Below, one piece after another: positions 12,001 to 22,800 of a DNA stretch of 64,000 bases; the stretch's first letter is position 1, and each line of letters begins with the position of its first letter. Below the pieces are notes generated by a model. That model searched no databases and was not told where the DNA came from. It worked only from the letters and a program-made list of their open reading frames with translations. The DNA is from Bolinopsis microptera (taxonomy: Eukaryota; Ctenophora; Tentaculata; Lobata; Bolinopsidae), in contig NC_087080.1 in NCBI RefSeq assembly GCF_026151205.1, positions 13,899,337-13,963,336 of the forward strand. The letters are read 5' to 3'. A program made the position numbers and the translations under genes.

Positions 12001-12270
12001 CGTATATTGAATAACACGTACATTGTCATGACCCTGACCGTAGACATAATACACGTCATACAGCTGGGACGGTGTGTCATTAGGTTGGGGATAGTGATCT
12101 GGAGTCACGTGGTAAGTATCCCGGGGGTCCTGGTGTGGAGCGACAGGACGGAGCTGGTAGCTGCCAGTCTGGGGTAGAGAAGTAGGAGGAGGGGTTGGGA
12201 AGTGTTCCATAGGATGTGTGGGAAAGTGTTCCATAGTCGGAGCGGCTGGGAAGTGCTCGATAGAGTTCAT
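5937..12270 (-). CDS. PTBP: Polypyrimidine tract-binding protein (PTBP/hnRNP I), 14-exon isoform
   Basis: This gene encodes an RNA-binding splicing regulator of the PTBP1/2/3 family, a nuclear protein that binds CU-rich RNA through four RRMs. Exons (minus strand, in order): 12270-12022, 11815-11666, 10999-10822, 10656-10467, 10306-10207, 9610-9436, 9327-9103, 8598-8525, 7489-7456, 7192-7100, 6937-6789, 6657-6590, 6440-6275, 6005-5937. All introns have GT..AG ends, every phase joins, and the coding length of 1,920 nt gives 639 residues plus stop. RRM1 lies near residues 96-172, RRM2 233-309, RRM3 437-510 and RRM4 553-634. Diagnostic blocks are VVHVRNAPEDIS, VTLDTLYQIFSRFG, SGCCTLRL, DKARDYT, SVLLVSNL, LFILFGVYGDV, LTKDFSDSPLHRF and LHLSNIP. 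The protein ends in ISFSKAGCIQK, where vertebrate members end in a similar VSFSK tail. The linker between RRM2 and RRM3 is rich in Q, T and P. The assignment to family is firm; which vertebrate paralogue it matches cannot be said. Confidence 0.93.
6275..6440 (-). CDS. PTBP: PTBP exon: RRM4 core
   Basis: The acceptor is CCCTCAG and the donor GTTAGT; 166 nt, phase 2 in, 0 out. It encodes AEVTEEELKKMFESCGTIV, DKQMALLEF and LVQFHNKE. This is the rest of RRM4 up to its last strand. Confidence 0.93.
6590..6657 (-). CDS. PTBP: PTBP exon: start of RRM4
   Basis: The acceptor is TTTCCAG and the donor GTAAGT; 68 nt, phase 0 in, 2 out. It encodes ENVYGPSPCLHLSNIP, the first strand of RRM4. Confidence 0.92.
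6789..6937 (-). CDS. PTBP: PTBP exon: end of RRM3 and RRM3-RRM4 linker
   Basis: The acceptor is TCTCCAG and the donor GTAAGG; 149 nt, phase 1 in, 0 out. It encodes LLSLNGVVCGDKKIYVSYS and QDLTKDFSDSPLHRFR. The second block corresponds to the conserved LTKDYxxSPLHRF linker that packs RRM3 against RRM4. Confidence 0.93.
7100..7192 (-). CDS. PTBP: PTBP exon: RRM3 core
   Basis: The acceptor is TTTGCAG and the donor GTCTGT; 93 nt, phase 1 in, 1 out. It encodes VYGDVRRVKILYKKPDTALV then QMQDPISAQQ, covering strands beta2-beta3 of RRM3. Confidence 0.93.
7405..7527 (-). promoter_or_regulatory. Pyrimidine tracts flanking the 34-nt exon (candidate PTB sites)
   Basis: On the minus strand the acceptor side (7527-7490) is pyrimidine-rich with ATCTTCTCTTCCTTTCAG. 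Just past the donor (7444-7412) comes a long run with TCTTTCTTCTTTCTTTCC. UCUU and UUCU elements of this sort are the known binding motifs of PTB. Tracts on both sides of an exon are a common arrangement for PTB-repressed exons. Binding itself is inferred. Confidence 0.6.
7456..7489 (-). CDS. PTBP: PTBP 34-nt microexon (RRM3), likely autoregulated
   Basis: The acceptor is CCTTTCAG and the donor GTAAGA. The exon is 34 nt and encodes IASPDALFILF plus one base of the next glycine codon. In mammals a 34-nt exon at the same place in RRM3 (PTBP1 exon 11, PTBP2 exon 10) is skipped when PTB protein is abundant, and the product is degraded. Here skipping joins TGT to GAG TAT ACG GTG ATG TAA, so translation would stop at 7177-7175 with five exons still to come. 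Pyrimidine tracts flank it on both sides. Size, position and consequence are visible in the sequence; the regulation is inferred. Confidence 0.92.
8398..8440. promoter_or_regulatory. Perfect 17-bp-arm palindrome with three CACGTG sites in a PTBP intron
   Basis: The left arm 8398-8414 (CACGTGCACTTTAAACA) is repeated exactly in inverted form at 8424-8440, around a 9-base loop that itself contributes to a third CACGTG. It sits in the intron between exon 8598-8525 and the 34-nt microexon, about 85 bases past the donor. It could be an E-box regulatory element or an intronic RNA hairpin. Confidence 0.65.
8525..8598 (-). CDS. PTBP: PTBP exon: start of RRM3, tandem CAGCAG acceptor
   Basis: 74 nt, phase 1 in, 0 out; the donor is GTAAGT after codon TGT. 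It encodes SISSVLLVSNLAEC, the first strand of RRM3. The acceptor is CAGCAG: use of the proximal or distal AG adds or removes one codon (an extra A) without changing frame. This exon precedes the 34-nt microexon. Confidence 0.88.
8815..8905. promoter_or_regulatory. Intronic CACGTGC pair
   Basis: CCACGTGCA near 8820 and GCACTTGCACGTGCAAG near 8882-8898 lie in the PTBP intron upstream of exon 8598-8525. The second is a short palindrome, TTGCACGTGCAA. They belong to the same E-box-rich pattern as the 5' region. Confidence 0.4.
9103..9327 (-). CDS. PTBP: PTBP exon: RRM2-RRM3 linker
   Basis: The acceptor is ACCCAG with a weak pyrimidine tract, and the donor is GTAAGT; 225 nt, phase 1 in, 1 out. 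The peptide is low-complexity, with three GLQ repeats followed by a T/S/P-rich run. The acceptor was chosen because it restores phase. A neighbouring exon boundary a few codons away is possible. Confidence 0.8.
9436..9610 (-). CDS. PTBP: PTBP exon: end of RRM2
   Basis: The acceptor is CTTCCAG and the donor GTGAGT; 175 nt, phase 0 in, 1 out. It encodes SLNNQNVYSGCCTLRLS and SNSDKARDYTKEPP. This is the most recognisable PTBP stretch in the window. Confidence 0.95.
10207..10306 (-). CDS. PTBP: PTBP exon: middle of RRM2
   Basis: The acceptor is CCGTAG and the donor GTAAGT; 100 nt, phase 2 in, 0 out. It encodes FGPVAKIVTFNKNSEFQG and FVQYVDQLSAMAALN. These carry the RNP1-like strand of RRM2. Confidence 0.92.
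10467..10656 (-). CDS. PTBP: PTBP exon: linker and start of RRM2
   Basis: The acceptor is CAAACAG and the donor GTTTTT, a weak site; 190 nt, phase 1 in, 2 out. The first 40 residues are a P/S-rich linker. The rest (LHLIIERAIYSVTLDTLYQI) opens RRM2. Confidence 0.9.
10822..10999 (-). CDS. PTBP: PTBP exon: end of RRM1
   Basis: The acceptor is ATTCCAG and the donor GTGAGT; 178 nt, phase 0 in, 1 out. It encodes AFIEFAEESQAIAFVNY and VFIQLSTHSHLKT, which close RRM1. The position and sequence match the AFIEM and IQFSNHKELKT blocks known in the family. Confidence 0.92.
11666..11815 (-). CDS. PTBP: PTBP exon: start of RRM1
   Basis: The acceptor is TTTCAG and the donor GTCAGT; the length is 150 nt in phase 0-0. 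It encodes TQVVHVRNAPEDIS, then LAMKFGTVINTLIMRQKGQ. These are the first beta strand and the beta2-beta3 region of RRM1. This is the first exon common to both 5' isoforms. Confidence 0.92.
12022..12270 (-). CDS. PTBP: PTBP alternative first coding exon 1b
   Basis: The exon starts at ATG 12270 and ends at donor GTACGT in phase 0. It encodes 83 residues rich in P, H, Q and Y, with EHFP occurring three times near the start. A CACGTG/CCAAT cluster lies 100-165 bases upstream (12372-12434), which makes an independent promoter likely. An alternative is that it is an internal exon, because a TTTCTAG acceptor-like site lies about 30 bases upstream of the ATG. Confidence 0.7.
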
Positions 12271-12371
12271 GTCTCGTCCGTGAAGAGGAGGTTTATACTA
12301 GAAAGATCTAAAACAAAGAGACTGAAAAAGTGAGGAGAAACATTGAGAGCTGGAGTGTTGACTGGAGATAG

Positions 12372-12434
12372 CACGTGACGGAGAGAGACCAATCAGAGAG
12401 CTTGGAGCTCATCACGTGACTTGTACTGTCCAAT
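12372..12434 (-). promoter_or_regulatory. CACGTGAC/CCAAT cluster, candidate promoter of PTBP exon 1b
   Basis: Two CACGTGAC sites (12372, 12413) alternate with two CCAATCAG boxes (12389, 12430), 100-165 bases upstream of ATG 12270 on the minus strand. No clear TATA box was seen. Spacing and position fit a proximal promoter bound by bHLH-ZIP (USF/TFE type) and NF-Y factors; the binding is inferred. Confidence 0.55.
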
Positions 12435-12922
12435 CAGGGGAGAAGAACCCCGACTTGTCATCGAAAATGTAGATTTGTGTAATGATCAGTGATGATGATG
12501 ATAGTTAGTTTAATATTCTCTACATATACAGCGCTTGGCTGGCTGTAATGCTGCAGTGGGGTCGTATGAGTGCTGAGAAACTTAACAAGTTTAATGTTGG
12601 CTTCACCTAGATTAGAGCTACTCCAGTGACTGCACGTGTAAGCATCTAATTTATTCAGTACATGAAGTCAACTTGATCTGTCGTTATGATTACCTCATTA
12701 TCTTCAAAGTTTGAATGTTGCAAATCCAATTATGGAAATCCTATTAGAGAACCATTAACTTTATCTGATTATTTAAAATTAATGAAGCTAAGACTTGTAA
12801 CTTTATGATTATAGCGATTGAATATAAAATACATAATTAAAACGGTTAGCCAATAGATTAGATTACGTAATGGCTTATGATAATGATATGTTAAATATGT
12901 TAAATATGTTAACATTACTAAC

Positions 12923-13002
12923 CTTTTTAGCCTCATTAGTTTCAGCTGGGTCTACATCAAATGAGACATTGGTCTTTCTGTTGACTATCTCTATGACCGG
13001 CC
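12923..13002 (-). CDS. PTBP: PTBP alternative exon 2a
   Basis: This 80-nt exon has an acceptor reading ATTCTAG and a donor GTTAGT. It encodes GPVIEIVNRKTNVSF then DVDPAETNEAKK, entered in phase 1 and left in phase 0. It therefore fits both upstream exon 14385-14604 and downstream exon 11815-11666. It also accepts the 34-nt candidate exon at 39227-39260 in phase. The peptide just precedes RRM1 and is absent from the 12270 isoform. Confidence 0.65.
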
Positions 13003-13428
13003 CTAGAATAAAGTGACATCATTAGTAAACCGGAAAAGTTAACAAGTAATAAGAGTCAATGTTATTCTAAACGTTTCTAAACCGTTAGACTAATAATTAC
13101 GATAAGGTAAACTTGCAAATTGCGTAGAATTAGTTGCTAGAAATCAGGTCAAAAGTAGCAAGAATTTACGCGGGCTTCGTGTGTGTCAAATAATTCTGTT
13201 CGGCAGAAAGCAATGTTGAAGAGAAAAATGTGAAGAGAAAAACGCGATGAAAATCAGTGCACAAGTTCGGTGTGGAGGAGGACACAGTTGGAATATACCC
13301 GCAACTAAGTACCTCGAGATTTCAAACGAAGGAGCTGAGAGTAAATAACTCAGATTTGAGTGTTTCACGAAACTTAGCCAAGTGAGAAGATTTCTATGTC
13401 GCTCCTCCTCCGGTTATACACACGGAAT

Positions 13429-13595
<167 letters not shown>

Positions 13596-13999
13596 ACGAA
13601 ATAGAATTAGGAATAGAGCCCAGTCAAGGCTCATGATAGTAGACAGCAGCAAGGTTTCAAAGGTAAAAGCATTAGGGTGACTGAGTGTGAAGAAGTATAG
13701 GGCTTATAGCTGATGCTCATGAATTAGGGGTAAATATCTAGGATATTTGACGGTTAAACACCGCCTTGGGTAAACAGATTACGATCTTGCTGAGACAGAC
13801 TTGAAAAATGCTTAGTTCCAATCCGTGCATCTAATAGGATTAATTTTCTGTTGTAACCCTATTTTTCCTCCACTTTTACATTTTTTGCGTAAAACAGATA
13901 TCTGTCTGTCTAAATTCGGAAGAAAAGATGTTGTCATAGTTGTTGCGTTAGTCGTGAAGACTGCACTAAGGATGAAAGGACTTGATGAAATATTTAGAT

Positions 14000-14024
14000 C
14001 ACGTGACACGCTCAATACCACGTG
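14000..14024. promoter_or_regulatory. Pair of CACGTGA sites in the PTBP 5' intron
   Basis: CACGTGAC at 14000 and CACGTGAT at 14019, 19 bases apart, lie between exon 1a and exon 2a. No CCAAT box was seen close by. Confidence 0.35.
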
Positions 14025-14384
14025 ATACGTACAATTAAAGGAAGAGCAGCGAGTATGGAGTAAGAAAGATAAATAGAGGTGTCAAGAGCGAATCAGCAGC
14101 TGGAGGTTCCTAGGTCCGGGCAATTTAAATCATGCATTTGTTGTTGACTGTGAAAAGGTTTGTCATATCTATGCAGTGTACATCAGAAAGTTGCAAGACG
14201 ATCAAATAACTCTGATATCACATGAAAATTTGCAGTTTGTCAAACACAAAAATATAAAATAAGCATAGAGCGGGACCTAGGAACCACCTGAAAAGAGATA
14301 CAGTCTTCAAACTGATAGTAAGTGTTTGGGGTGAGATTGCAAATATTAGAGGCTGTATATTCAGGTTCAGCGGCATAAGCCTAC

Positions 14385-14604
14385 CATTTTGTGGGGCCTG
14401 GTCCTCGGCAATGAAATAACACTGCATGGGTGCACTTGACACAGCCGGCATTGACGGCACACCGCCCCCTGGATAGAGCAGGGGTCCTGCCAAGTTACCC
14501 AGATTTGGAAACGTGCCACCAAAACTTGGCACTGTGCCCAAATTTGACGGCATGATGGTCGGATAAGTCCAGCTCATTATTGTGTGTGTTCTAGTGTGCG
14601 TCAC
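14385..14604 (-). CDS. PTBP: PTBP alternative first coding exon 1a
   Basis: An open frame beginning at ATG 14604, or at a second ATG at 14577 (MSWTYP), encodes a G/P/S-rich N-terminus ending AEDQAPQN plus one base. It ends at a GT donor (14384-14383) in phase 1. It joins in frame to exon 13002-12923. Using 14577 would give a 647-residue protein, and 14604 one of 656. The compositional bias and the phase match support it, but no known PTBP N-terminus is recognisably similar. Confidence 0.55.
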
Positions 14605-15115
14605 TTACTGAAATAAAGCAGCTCAAGATACAAAAGACAATTTAGAAACTAATACTTATTATCTTTACTGTTCAGTGACCGAAAGATTTTCCTTTCAACA
14701 TGGTATCACACAGGTTCCCGCAATTCGCATTCTTGAGTCACACACACACACTCACACACTTTCACAAACGCTTTGTTTCGTGCAGACTCAGTGCATTGTT
14801 CTACCTGGCTATCTGGCTACATGAGCCTCATTAAACCAATACTGGTGCCAGATCGTGGAGCTTGACTCTTATAATAATACACGCAGCGAGCTCACCGTGA
14901 TACACTGATTATTATAACTTGAGGGTCAGAGAGTGGGTCTGTATTCATGAAAGTATATTATATATATACATTTTTTGACATAGAGCTACTCGCCACTTAT
15001 GTCCAGGATCATTATAATATATAACGCCGGACTTCTAGGCAACGTGCTTGGTTGTGGGATAATCCATGAAAGTAAGAGAACAGATATTGTTGGTACAGAC
15101 ATGGGAGATGCTGAG

Positions 15116-15223
15116 TGGCGGTGGGGTTAAGGTACGTGGCGGTGGGGTTAAGGTACGTGGCGGTGGGGTTAAGGTACGTGGCGGTGGGGTTAAGGTACGT
15201 GGCGGTGGGGTTAAGGTACGTGG
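15116..15223 (+). repeat. 21-bp minisatellite, about five copies
   Basis: The unit GGCGGTGGGGTTAAGGTACGT is repeated nearly perfectly about five times. Being a multiple of three, it is open on both strands (VRGGGVK on plus, PPPRTLT on minus). That makes apparent peptides here unreliable. Near-identity of the units suggests recent expansion. Confidence 0.93.
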
Positions 15224-16708
15224 CAATTCTTACAGACTTATTAAGTGATTTTGACTAACGGTACAGCGGAAACAAGGTAAAACCTGCAAAGTTTATCACT
15301 ATTAAAAAATAAAAGCCCGCCAATAATAATTCCGATATTAATGGCCGCTGGCTGACGTGCAAAGGGCAACTTGATATAGCGGCGATTAACAACCAATACA
15401 GCTAACTGGATCTGTGACAAGGGCAAATTTACAGTGTTGTCAGAAAAACACACCACCCTACAACCGACAGCAATACCCTGATCGAGTCTAGCCGTCTAGA
15501 ACGGGATTAACTGGGATAGAAGTTACAGAACATGCGAGGAAAAGTCTAGGATTAAAGTTGAGAGGGAGAGAGCGAGGGAGAGAGCGAGAGAGAGAGAGCG
15601 AGGGCGGGCGAAGCCCCCCTTATGCTCTTGGTCTGTCACCACCCCGCTCCGTGATAAGAATCTATTGTAACCCCGGGTGTACATTCACTGTACACTGTAC
15701 ACCCCGTATTAAAGGCACATTCGTGTCAACAGAATGTAGTGCTGAGCTCAACTCCCTCACTTTCTAATATTCGCACAATTAAAGATGTGATATGCGTCTG
15801 GGGGGAGTTCTCTCTCCTGCGAGCTGCTAATATAATCGGAGCTTCTTCGGTACGAGACTTTATGTCACGGATATTAGCAAGACTTCGTCGGTTCGTTATA
15901 GTTGGGTGTCACTCCGATATGTTTAACCAATCCTACCGATATGTTACGAGTTGTTGATAGAAGTTGAGCGAAGACTACACTTGTTAATACTGGGTTTGGA
16001 GCTATGAATAAATGGGGTGACTGGAGCGAATGCCATGCCATATGAAAATAACTCTATACGAGCAGAATGTTATGACAATGCTGGTAGTCATAGTGCGACT
16101 CATTGCAGACTGACGAGGTAAACGGCTCCATGTTTTCAGTAATTATCAAATCATAATGACCACAGAGACCCTCACCACCCCTCACCAAACGGTTAAAAGA
16201 TCATCATAAAATCTAATTTCTGAAAATTAGGTCTCAGAATTTGCACCTAACATGTTGGTTCGTGATCGTGAAATTTCCATACCTAATGACCTATGTTGTT
16301 GTGTTGTCGCTGATGAGTAATTACATAAAGACATAACCAGTGAAACAGAAAATATTCCCCCGCATAGATCTTTATAAATATAAGTGAATTCTAAGGCAAA
16401 TAAAGAAATATAATCACGGCTAACGAACTGAAACCCTCTTCGAAACTGTTGGTTATAAGGACCAGCTGAATGAATGGCGCTCAGGAGAACAATGCCATGA
16501 TGACACAGAGGCACAAGAACGATTATAACCGGTTATAATGCAACCTACATAATGTTTATATAACTACTGCAAAACAAAATACAGTAAAAATAAGAGTCCG
16601 AGAAAGCTCGGTATTTGGAGAGTAGGGATCTCTTGGGTGTAATTAGGTCGGAGATCATGTTACGAGGCATTACCAATGATCGGAGGGAGAGAAACGTTGT
16701 ATATGTGT

Positions 16709-16710
16709 CA

Positions 16711-16744
<34 letters not shown>

Positions 16745-16747
16745 GTG
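16709..16747 (+). repeat. (GT)n microsatellite
   Basis: About 39 bases of GT repeats with one TTT interruption. Confidence 0.9.
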
Positions 16748-16794
16748 GAGTTATGGCAGCTGCATTCCTCAGCTCTCATTGAACAAGGAGCTGT

Positions 16795-16823
16795 CACGTG
16801 ACAGGGTGAAGGCTTCTGATTGG
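16795..16823. promoter_or_regulatory. TCACGTGAC + ATTGG composite site
   Basis: The palindrome GTCACGTGAC is at 16793-16802, followed by ATTGG at 16819. This is the same pairing as upstream of PTBP exon 1b. Confidence 0.4.
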
Positions 16824-19800
16824 CCAAACAAAGGGATTACCGGCATCGCTAAGGAGCGAAATAGTGTCGCAATTATATGCAAGAGAAAAAGGTAATCGAC
16901 TGGTCCTGACTAAGGAGGGCGTAATCTGGACCTATAATTTGTTCAACCATATGTTGGAGAAAATTTGGGCACGAGGATTTAGATTCTTTATTTTGACGGT
17001 CATTACAGTGCTAAAGATCAGTCCGAAGTCAAATCCTGGGTTGATAGTCTGGCATTACCACCAAATAGCACTGTATTAAACAACCTTGAGCAATAACTGG
17101 GGTGGCCCCCTCTGTTCTATATTTAGAAAGTGCCACAGGTGTTCTGATACTTTATTTCCGCATATCGTCTGCACATGGTTTGAGCGTGGATAAATCAGAG
17201 ATGCGCGCCACTATGCGCGCACCTTAGCAGCATGTTCTTAAAATTACAGTTGAAATGTCTCCACTAAGTTTCAAAGTCAGCGCCATACGTACAGTACCTC
17301 ACACTGGCAACTCCTTCGGCCAGTACAACCGCTAGTAATCTAATAGTAGTTCAAGAAGGGAACAGGCCTAATTTCTAGACGCAAGACGTACATTATGACC
17401 ATATTGTAGACAATTGTAAATAAAGACCGGGCTAGCCGAGGTCAATCTCTCAAGTGATTCGTAACATAACAAACCAAACACCAAAATTTATCCCGACTAG
17501 ATTTAACCAAGTCTAAATACTAAGCTACCCTTCAGGAGAGTGTAAGTAGCAGTAGCTTCTACACACACACACAATCAAACTCTCTCTCTCTCTCTCTCGC
17601 CCTCTCGGGGTGGGAGCCCCTTTTCACAGCAAGTTCACATGTCCCTGTAGTAGTACTACGTGCAACAACCCTGCTGTAAGCCACACAACCTCCCCTGTGT
17701 GTGTTGACAACATTTGCCCTGTTCACAAAGAGTCAACTAATTTGGCGACAGATTCACTCACATGCCTTACATGTTATATAATCTCACATCATCACATCTA
17801 TCTCGTAGCAGCATCAGCACTACGAGAACCACAATATATAATATATATTATATATATTATATTATATCGCCAGGCACACATTTTGTTAATGCATTTTAAG
17901 TAAGATCGATATGGATGTCGTGTTATAATATAAAAGCTAAATCGGTAAAAGGCACATTTTATAGCCTTACAGAAATTAGACCGTGTGATTTCCAACTACA
18001 TATCCTACCTGACTGGAGATATTTTCAACAAATCAACAGGTTCCCCCTATAAAGGTCTACATACCGTTAAATGGAAGCAAGACAAGGGCTTAACCTAGCT
18101 CACATAGTATAGGGCAATGCTTTGTAGTGTCCCGGTATTTGGGCTATAGCTGGATATTTTATCATGTTTGGAATTATCTGTCATGTTTCCTAATTTTACC
18201 CGATAAGAAATTGTCGCAATTCCTAAGACGAGGTATAGTCATAATATATAGGATATTTTACATCGCCAGAAAATATACACCGCCAACGTACAGATAGTTC
18301 ATAGTATTTGTAGATATTGAAGTAGGGAACTCGGCAGTCGGCTATTACTGTAAAAAATCTCATCATCAACAATCATCATCTTCCAAAAACTTGTTAAAAG
18401 GGCCTCAAAGATTTACAAAGGAAACTGCAATCAAATTTATCAAAATCTTTAGCTAAAAGGAGATCTTACGTAAGGAAACAATCAATAAACCACATAATTC
18501 GTAACACCTCGGCCACACCGATACAAAACACTGGAGAAACAACACTGACTTTAAAAACAAGCAAACCTACGTAATATATTCCAAAAAGTATTTACGTTAA
18601 ATTATGTTGTTTAGCAAGTTGTATGATTGACTTGAAATCTCTGCTTCAGATTTGCTTTCAAAAGTCAAGCATGAAGTCGTGTAAATTTGTAATGCAATGG
18701 AAATTTCCAGCTCAAACAATAGTCCGCGGTAAAAAAAGCAGTTTTACTTGGTTTCCGGTGCTCGTGCTGTTTTTTTTCCTTTGCTTGAACTTTTCTTGTC
18801 AGAGAAAACTTAGACTTCCTCAAAGTCAAAACGAAATCTTACACTAACTTTAATCAGTAAGTAGGTGCTGATAGCGCATTCCTCGCGAGTAGTACGGGTT
18901 TGAATCCTCATCAGATCAAAGAAAATCTCAGTTTTTATAAACCCTTCCTCTCCTCATAAATTCTTCGCAACAACAAAAATTGATCCACGGACAATACCAA
19001 ATTTGAGTTATATGGAATTAGACAGTGAGTCAGCTAAGCTTTAAAACTGAAGTCTAAAAGTTAAAACAGATGTCTAAATCATCTGTAGAGCACGCTAATG
19101 AAGCTGCTGATTATCAAACCAACAAATACCAAGACATTGTTACTAAGAGCAAATCCTTACACAAATCCTCAATCTGTACCAAGCACTGAAAACCTGGCAC
19201 GATCCCCAATACCGGACCATCTTTATGATCGATTATAATATTATACTATCTGTATGATCGATTAAACATTATTTGGCTTTTGAGACGCAGGTACCGCGGT
19301 ACCTATGATAAACTGATACATTGTATTAATGAACACACTATGATAATTAGGCATGATAAATTAGCTATATTCTTGAAGATAATGTATAGTCATTAGAATC
19401 AGGTGACTTGGAAATTCATCAGATTGGCATAAGAACGTGTTGGCTGGGATTAAAGTCTATTTATAAGATTCTTTTGCTAAAGCTTTCATCTTTATCTTAG
19501 GACCCAAATCATTGCTAAATACCGAGAATTAACGGGAGAATTCTTTCTGCTATTTCAGTATACAATGAACGACAACAGCGGACTAAAACGTACCTTTTAA
19601 AGCTAAATCGTTATCAGACTTTGTACGTGCAGCCTCCATTTGAAACGTCAGCAAAATTATTCTTAAAAAGGCAACAACAGCACTTGAACCAGGATCACAA
19701 TCACCACAAAAGAGTACAGCACTATTATATAGGAGATATTATCTCATCAAGCTACTGCTGTCACCACAAAAGACTTCCCACAGATCAGGGGGACTCTCTC

Positions 19801-22800
19801 ACAGTCTCCTCAATTAACAGCGTCATTCGAAACTGCTACTATCAGTGAGGCGGTAATTGGGTAATTAATGATGATAATTGGATCGTTATCGGGTGGAGTT
19901 TGAGTTTGGAGCTGGATTTGTGGTCTTTTGTGACCCGTAGGTCGCTGTACTGGATTTGACGTATGTGGGGAGGCACTTGTTAGAGCTTTAGAGGGAGTTG
20001 CAGGTCGGATACATGACTTTCCTAATTATCAGAGGAAATCGTAGAATTTAATGTAAGCACAGAAGTCATGTTTTGCATACTCTGCTCGACACGATCAAAC
20101 AGACGCCACCACCAGGGGACACAGATCCTGACTCTGCAATTAGTACTTCTACAATTATGTATTTTAAAACAGATATAATTAGAGACCTTGACACAAACAT
20201 CATGTACATCTTCGATCCGAAACACACAGTCCACTTCATATTCCTACGCTGGCTTCTCACATTTAAATATCTCTCGGGAAAATTTTCAAAAATCTGACTC
20301 ATGTCGACTGATTGGACGGAGGCGATTCGTAACTAGGCCCTGCTATCAAATTCTTTCAACAGGTTTCAAGAGTTTAGGTTTCCCTAGAATTGGAACGGCT
20401 TTGTACCAAGCGAAAAAAAACCCGTTTGTGTCAAACGAACAACTTTTAACATCGGAAATTTATCAGGTAGGCACACGAAGACATGAGGTAGAGATTTGCA
20501 AAACCCTGCAGAAATGTAGGAGGTAACCAAACCAAGATAAATTAATCTTATGTTCTGTTACAACGTAATCATGTGGGGAGGATTACATCATCACTGAGCT
20601 GGGAGAAACACCGGAAATAACGTCAAAATGTACGCCGGCACGAGATTGGAATGAGTGGAATATTTGAAATACCTAGAGAAATAGGATGTAAAGTGATTAA
20701 AATAACTAAATGAATTGGATATTCAAAATAGCAAGTAAAGTAATTCAACTTATTTAATGAATTGCAGTAGTGGCCAGTAACGGTAAGGTAGAAAGTTTGT
20801 GACGGCTCAGCAGTGAGGGAGTGTGATCGTAATAAAGATGTGCCTTTTTTAATAACTAAATTGAGAAACTTCACGGCGATATGATTTCAATTCACGAACG
20901 CTATACATAAACCCCAACATTATTTCAATCCTATATCTACTGCCAATCATAATGTATTCCTCTTCAAATCATAATTTCTTACCAGCACAACCATCTCAGA
21001 TACATCACAGAATCATGAGCTCTACGGAAAGCAACTCCTAAAACCCATATAACGTATTATCCGCGACATGTACCGAGGGTGATATGTCTAACCCCACTTT
21101 TAAAGTCGGTAACAAGTCATTCCCGGCGACAACTTGCGCTGGAAGCTGTATAACCTGTAGTTTATTGTAACAGTTGACTTTTATGTAAGCTTTACTTATG
21201 AGTAATGGGACAGGGAGTGGGAGTTTGAAATGTTAATAATATTATAGTAATTTTACTTTCCGGTTCTACACTTTTATCTTGAGAATATGTTATCTGCACT
21301 GTTCGTGTTGTAGGGAGCATGTCTTTTTAAAACAAAGGTGAGCCGCCACCCTACCATGGCAAAGTCTGTCAAATAAATGCGAAACAAGTACAGTTAAGTT
21401 ACATAAAGTTCAGTATATTACAGTTAAGTACTAGCAAGTACAGTTAAAAATAGTACTAGTTCTGAGCGGCGGTACATCGCAACCACATCCCGACCATCCG
21501 TACTACTCTCTCTCTCACTCTAACCGGATAATAGTTAAATTGAAACTCAATCTCTTATTAGATCAGAAGGCTGATAATCGCTAAAAACTCGATTTCCCCG
21601 ACAATATAATGGTATTAGCTGGTGTCTGACGTACGACACACACTACCCGGGGGACCACTCATGTCAAGTTCAGGGGTTTTATTGGGGAGTGGAGGGGAAA
21701 TTGAGTTGTTGTTAGTTTTGGTTTTGGTTACACGAGTGCATCGTTTAGGAGATTTGGGAGAAACGAACGAATCTTTTTTTTTCGTGGCTGTTTATAAAAT
21801 TTTGCGGTTTAGCAGGTTGCTGCGTGTATGAATTAAAACATAGAAAAGTGCGAATTCAAGTTTTAACTGTCAGAAACAACTGCCAAGCACTCCAGAAGCA
21901 AAACTTCTGTTTGATCTTTTCGATTACTTTCACATAAAAAAAATCGTCCATGTGAAAGCAGGAGCCAAAAATCGAGCAAGACTATTCAAGGAAATATCGA
22001 TGAATAAAATTAGTGGGAAAAAGCAAAGCTAGTCAAGAGTTACAGTATTTACATAGGTGTTGCTGTGTTGGCCGTGATTTTTCGTGAATTACCTGAGCCT
22101 TACAAATTCCGGAAACCCAATCTGAGAGGATATCAAAGAGGAGTCTAATTGTATGCGGTTTTAGTTCAACTATGCAGCACTTTAATACCATTACCAACTT
22201 ATCGGATGCCCCTATACATATCTCTGAATAATATTATATTTTATGCAACATATCAAAAGACTAAGGATCTATAGGGCAATCATCAAAAGCAATCGAATTT
22301 GAAGATTGCTAGAAGTGTTGATTAGAGTTGAGGAGTTTGCTTTTTGTGAGGATGAGAATTACGTTTAGGTACACATGCAGCAAGGATTGCTTTGTTGAAA
22401 AACTGTCAGGATAAACATTGTGATTGGTGCAGGGTCAGGAAACGGACTGACGATAAAGTTTATGCAATGTTTGTGTTGACTATAAATGTTGTGCACGAAT
22501 AATCGTATCAGGAATACGAAAAGTAGAACTTAGAGGATGTAGTACGACACTAATGCCATGAAATGTTGTCATGGAAATAAATAAATATATCATGACTACT
22601 ACTATCATAGTAGCTTTTAAATTTTTTTGGTATCCCATAAAAATTGGTCTGCGATAAAACAGGCAAGGACAGCGGACTTCAAAGAATCGTGTGTCTGTTG
22701 CAAACTTTAATATCAAGTTTGTAGGAATGATCGAGTGGTAGTATCAAAGTAATGAATGATGACAGCATAATTAATTGCGGATCCTTCAAAAAGCGGGCCC

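Larger units (their letters stand above)
14605..16790. other. Gene-poor upstream DNA with simple repeats
   Basis: No coding exon was recognised here. It contains a short CA tract near 14738-14760, AT-rich runs near 14958-14970, the 21-bp minisatellite at 15116-15223, a GA tract at 15560-15605 and a GT tract at 16709-16747. Confidence 0.4.

Noticed and set aside
15035-15248. Repeat peptides PPPRTLT / VRGGGVK
   Set aside because: They come from the 21-bp minisatellite, which is open on both strands by length alone.
18860-18920. tRNA-like B-box (GGTTTGAATCC) with CTGAT/ATCAG pairing
   Set aside because: Too short for a tRNA, no D arm and no recognisable anticodon stem.
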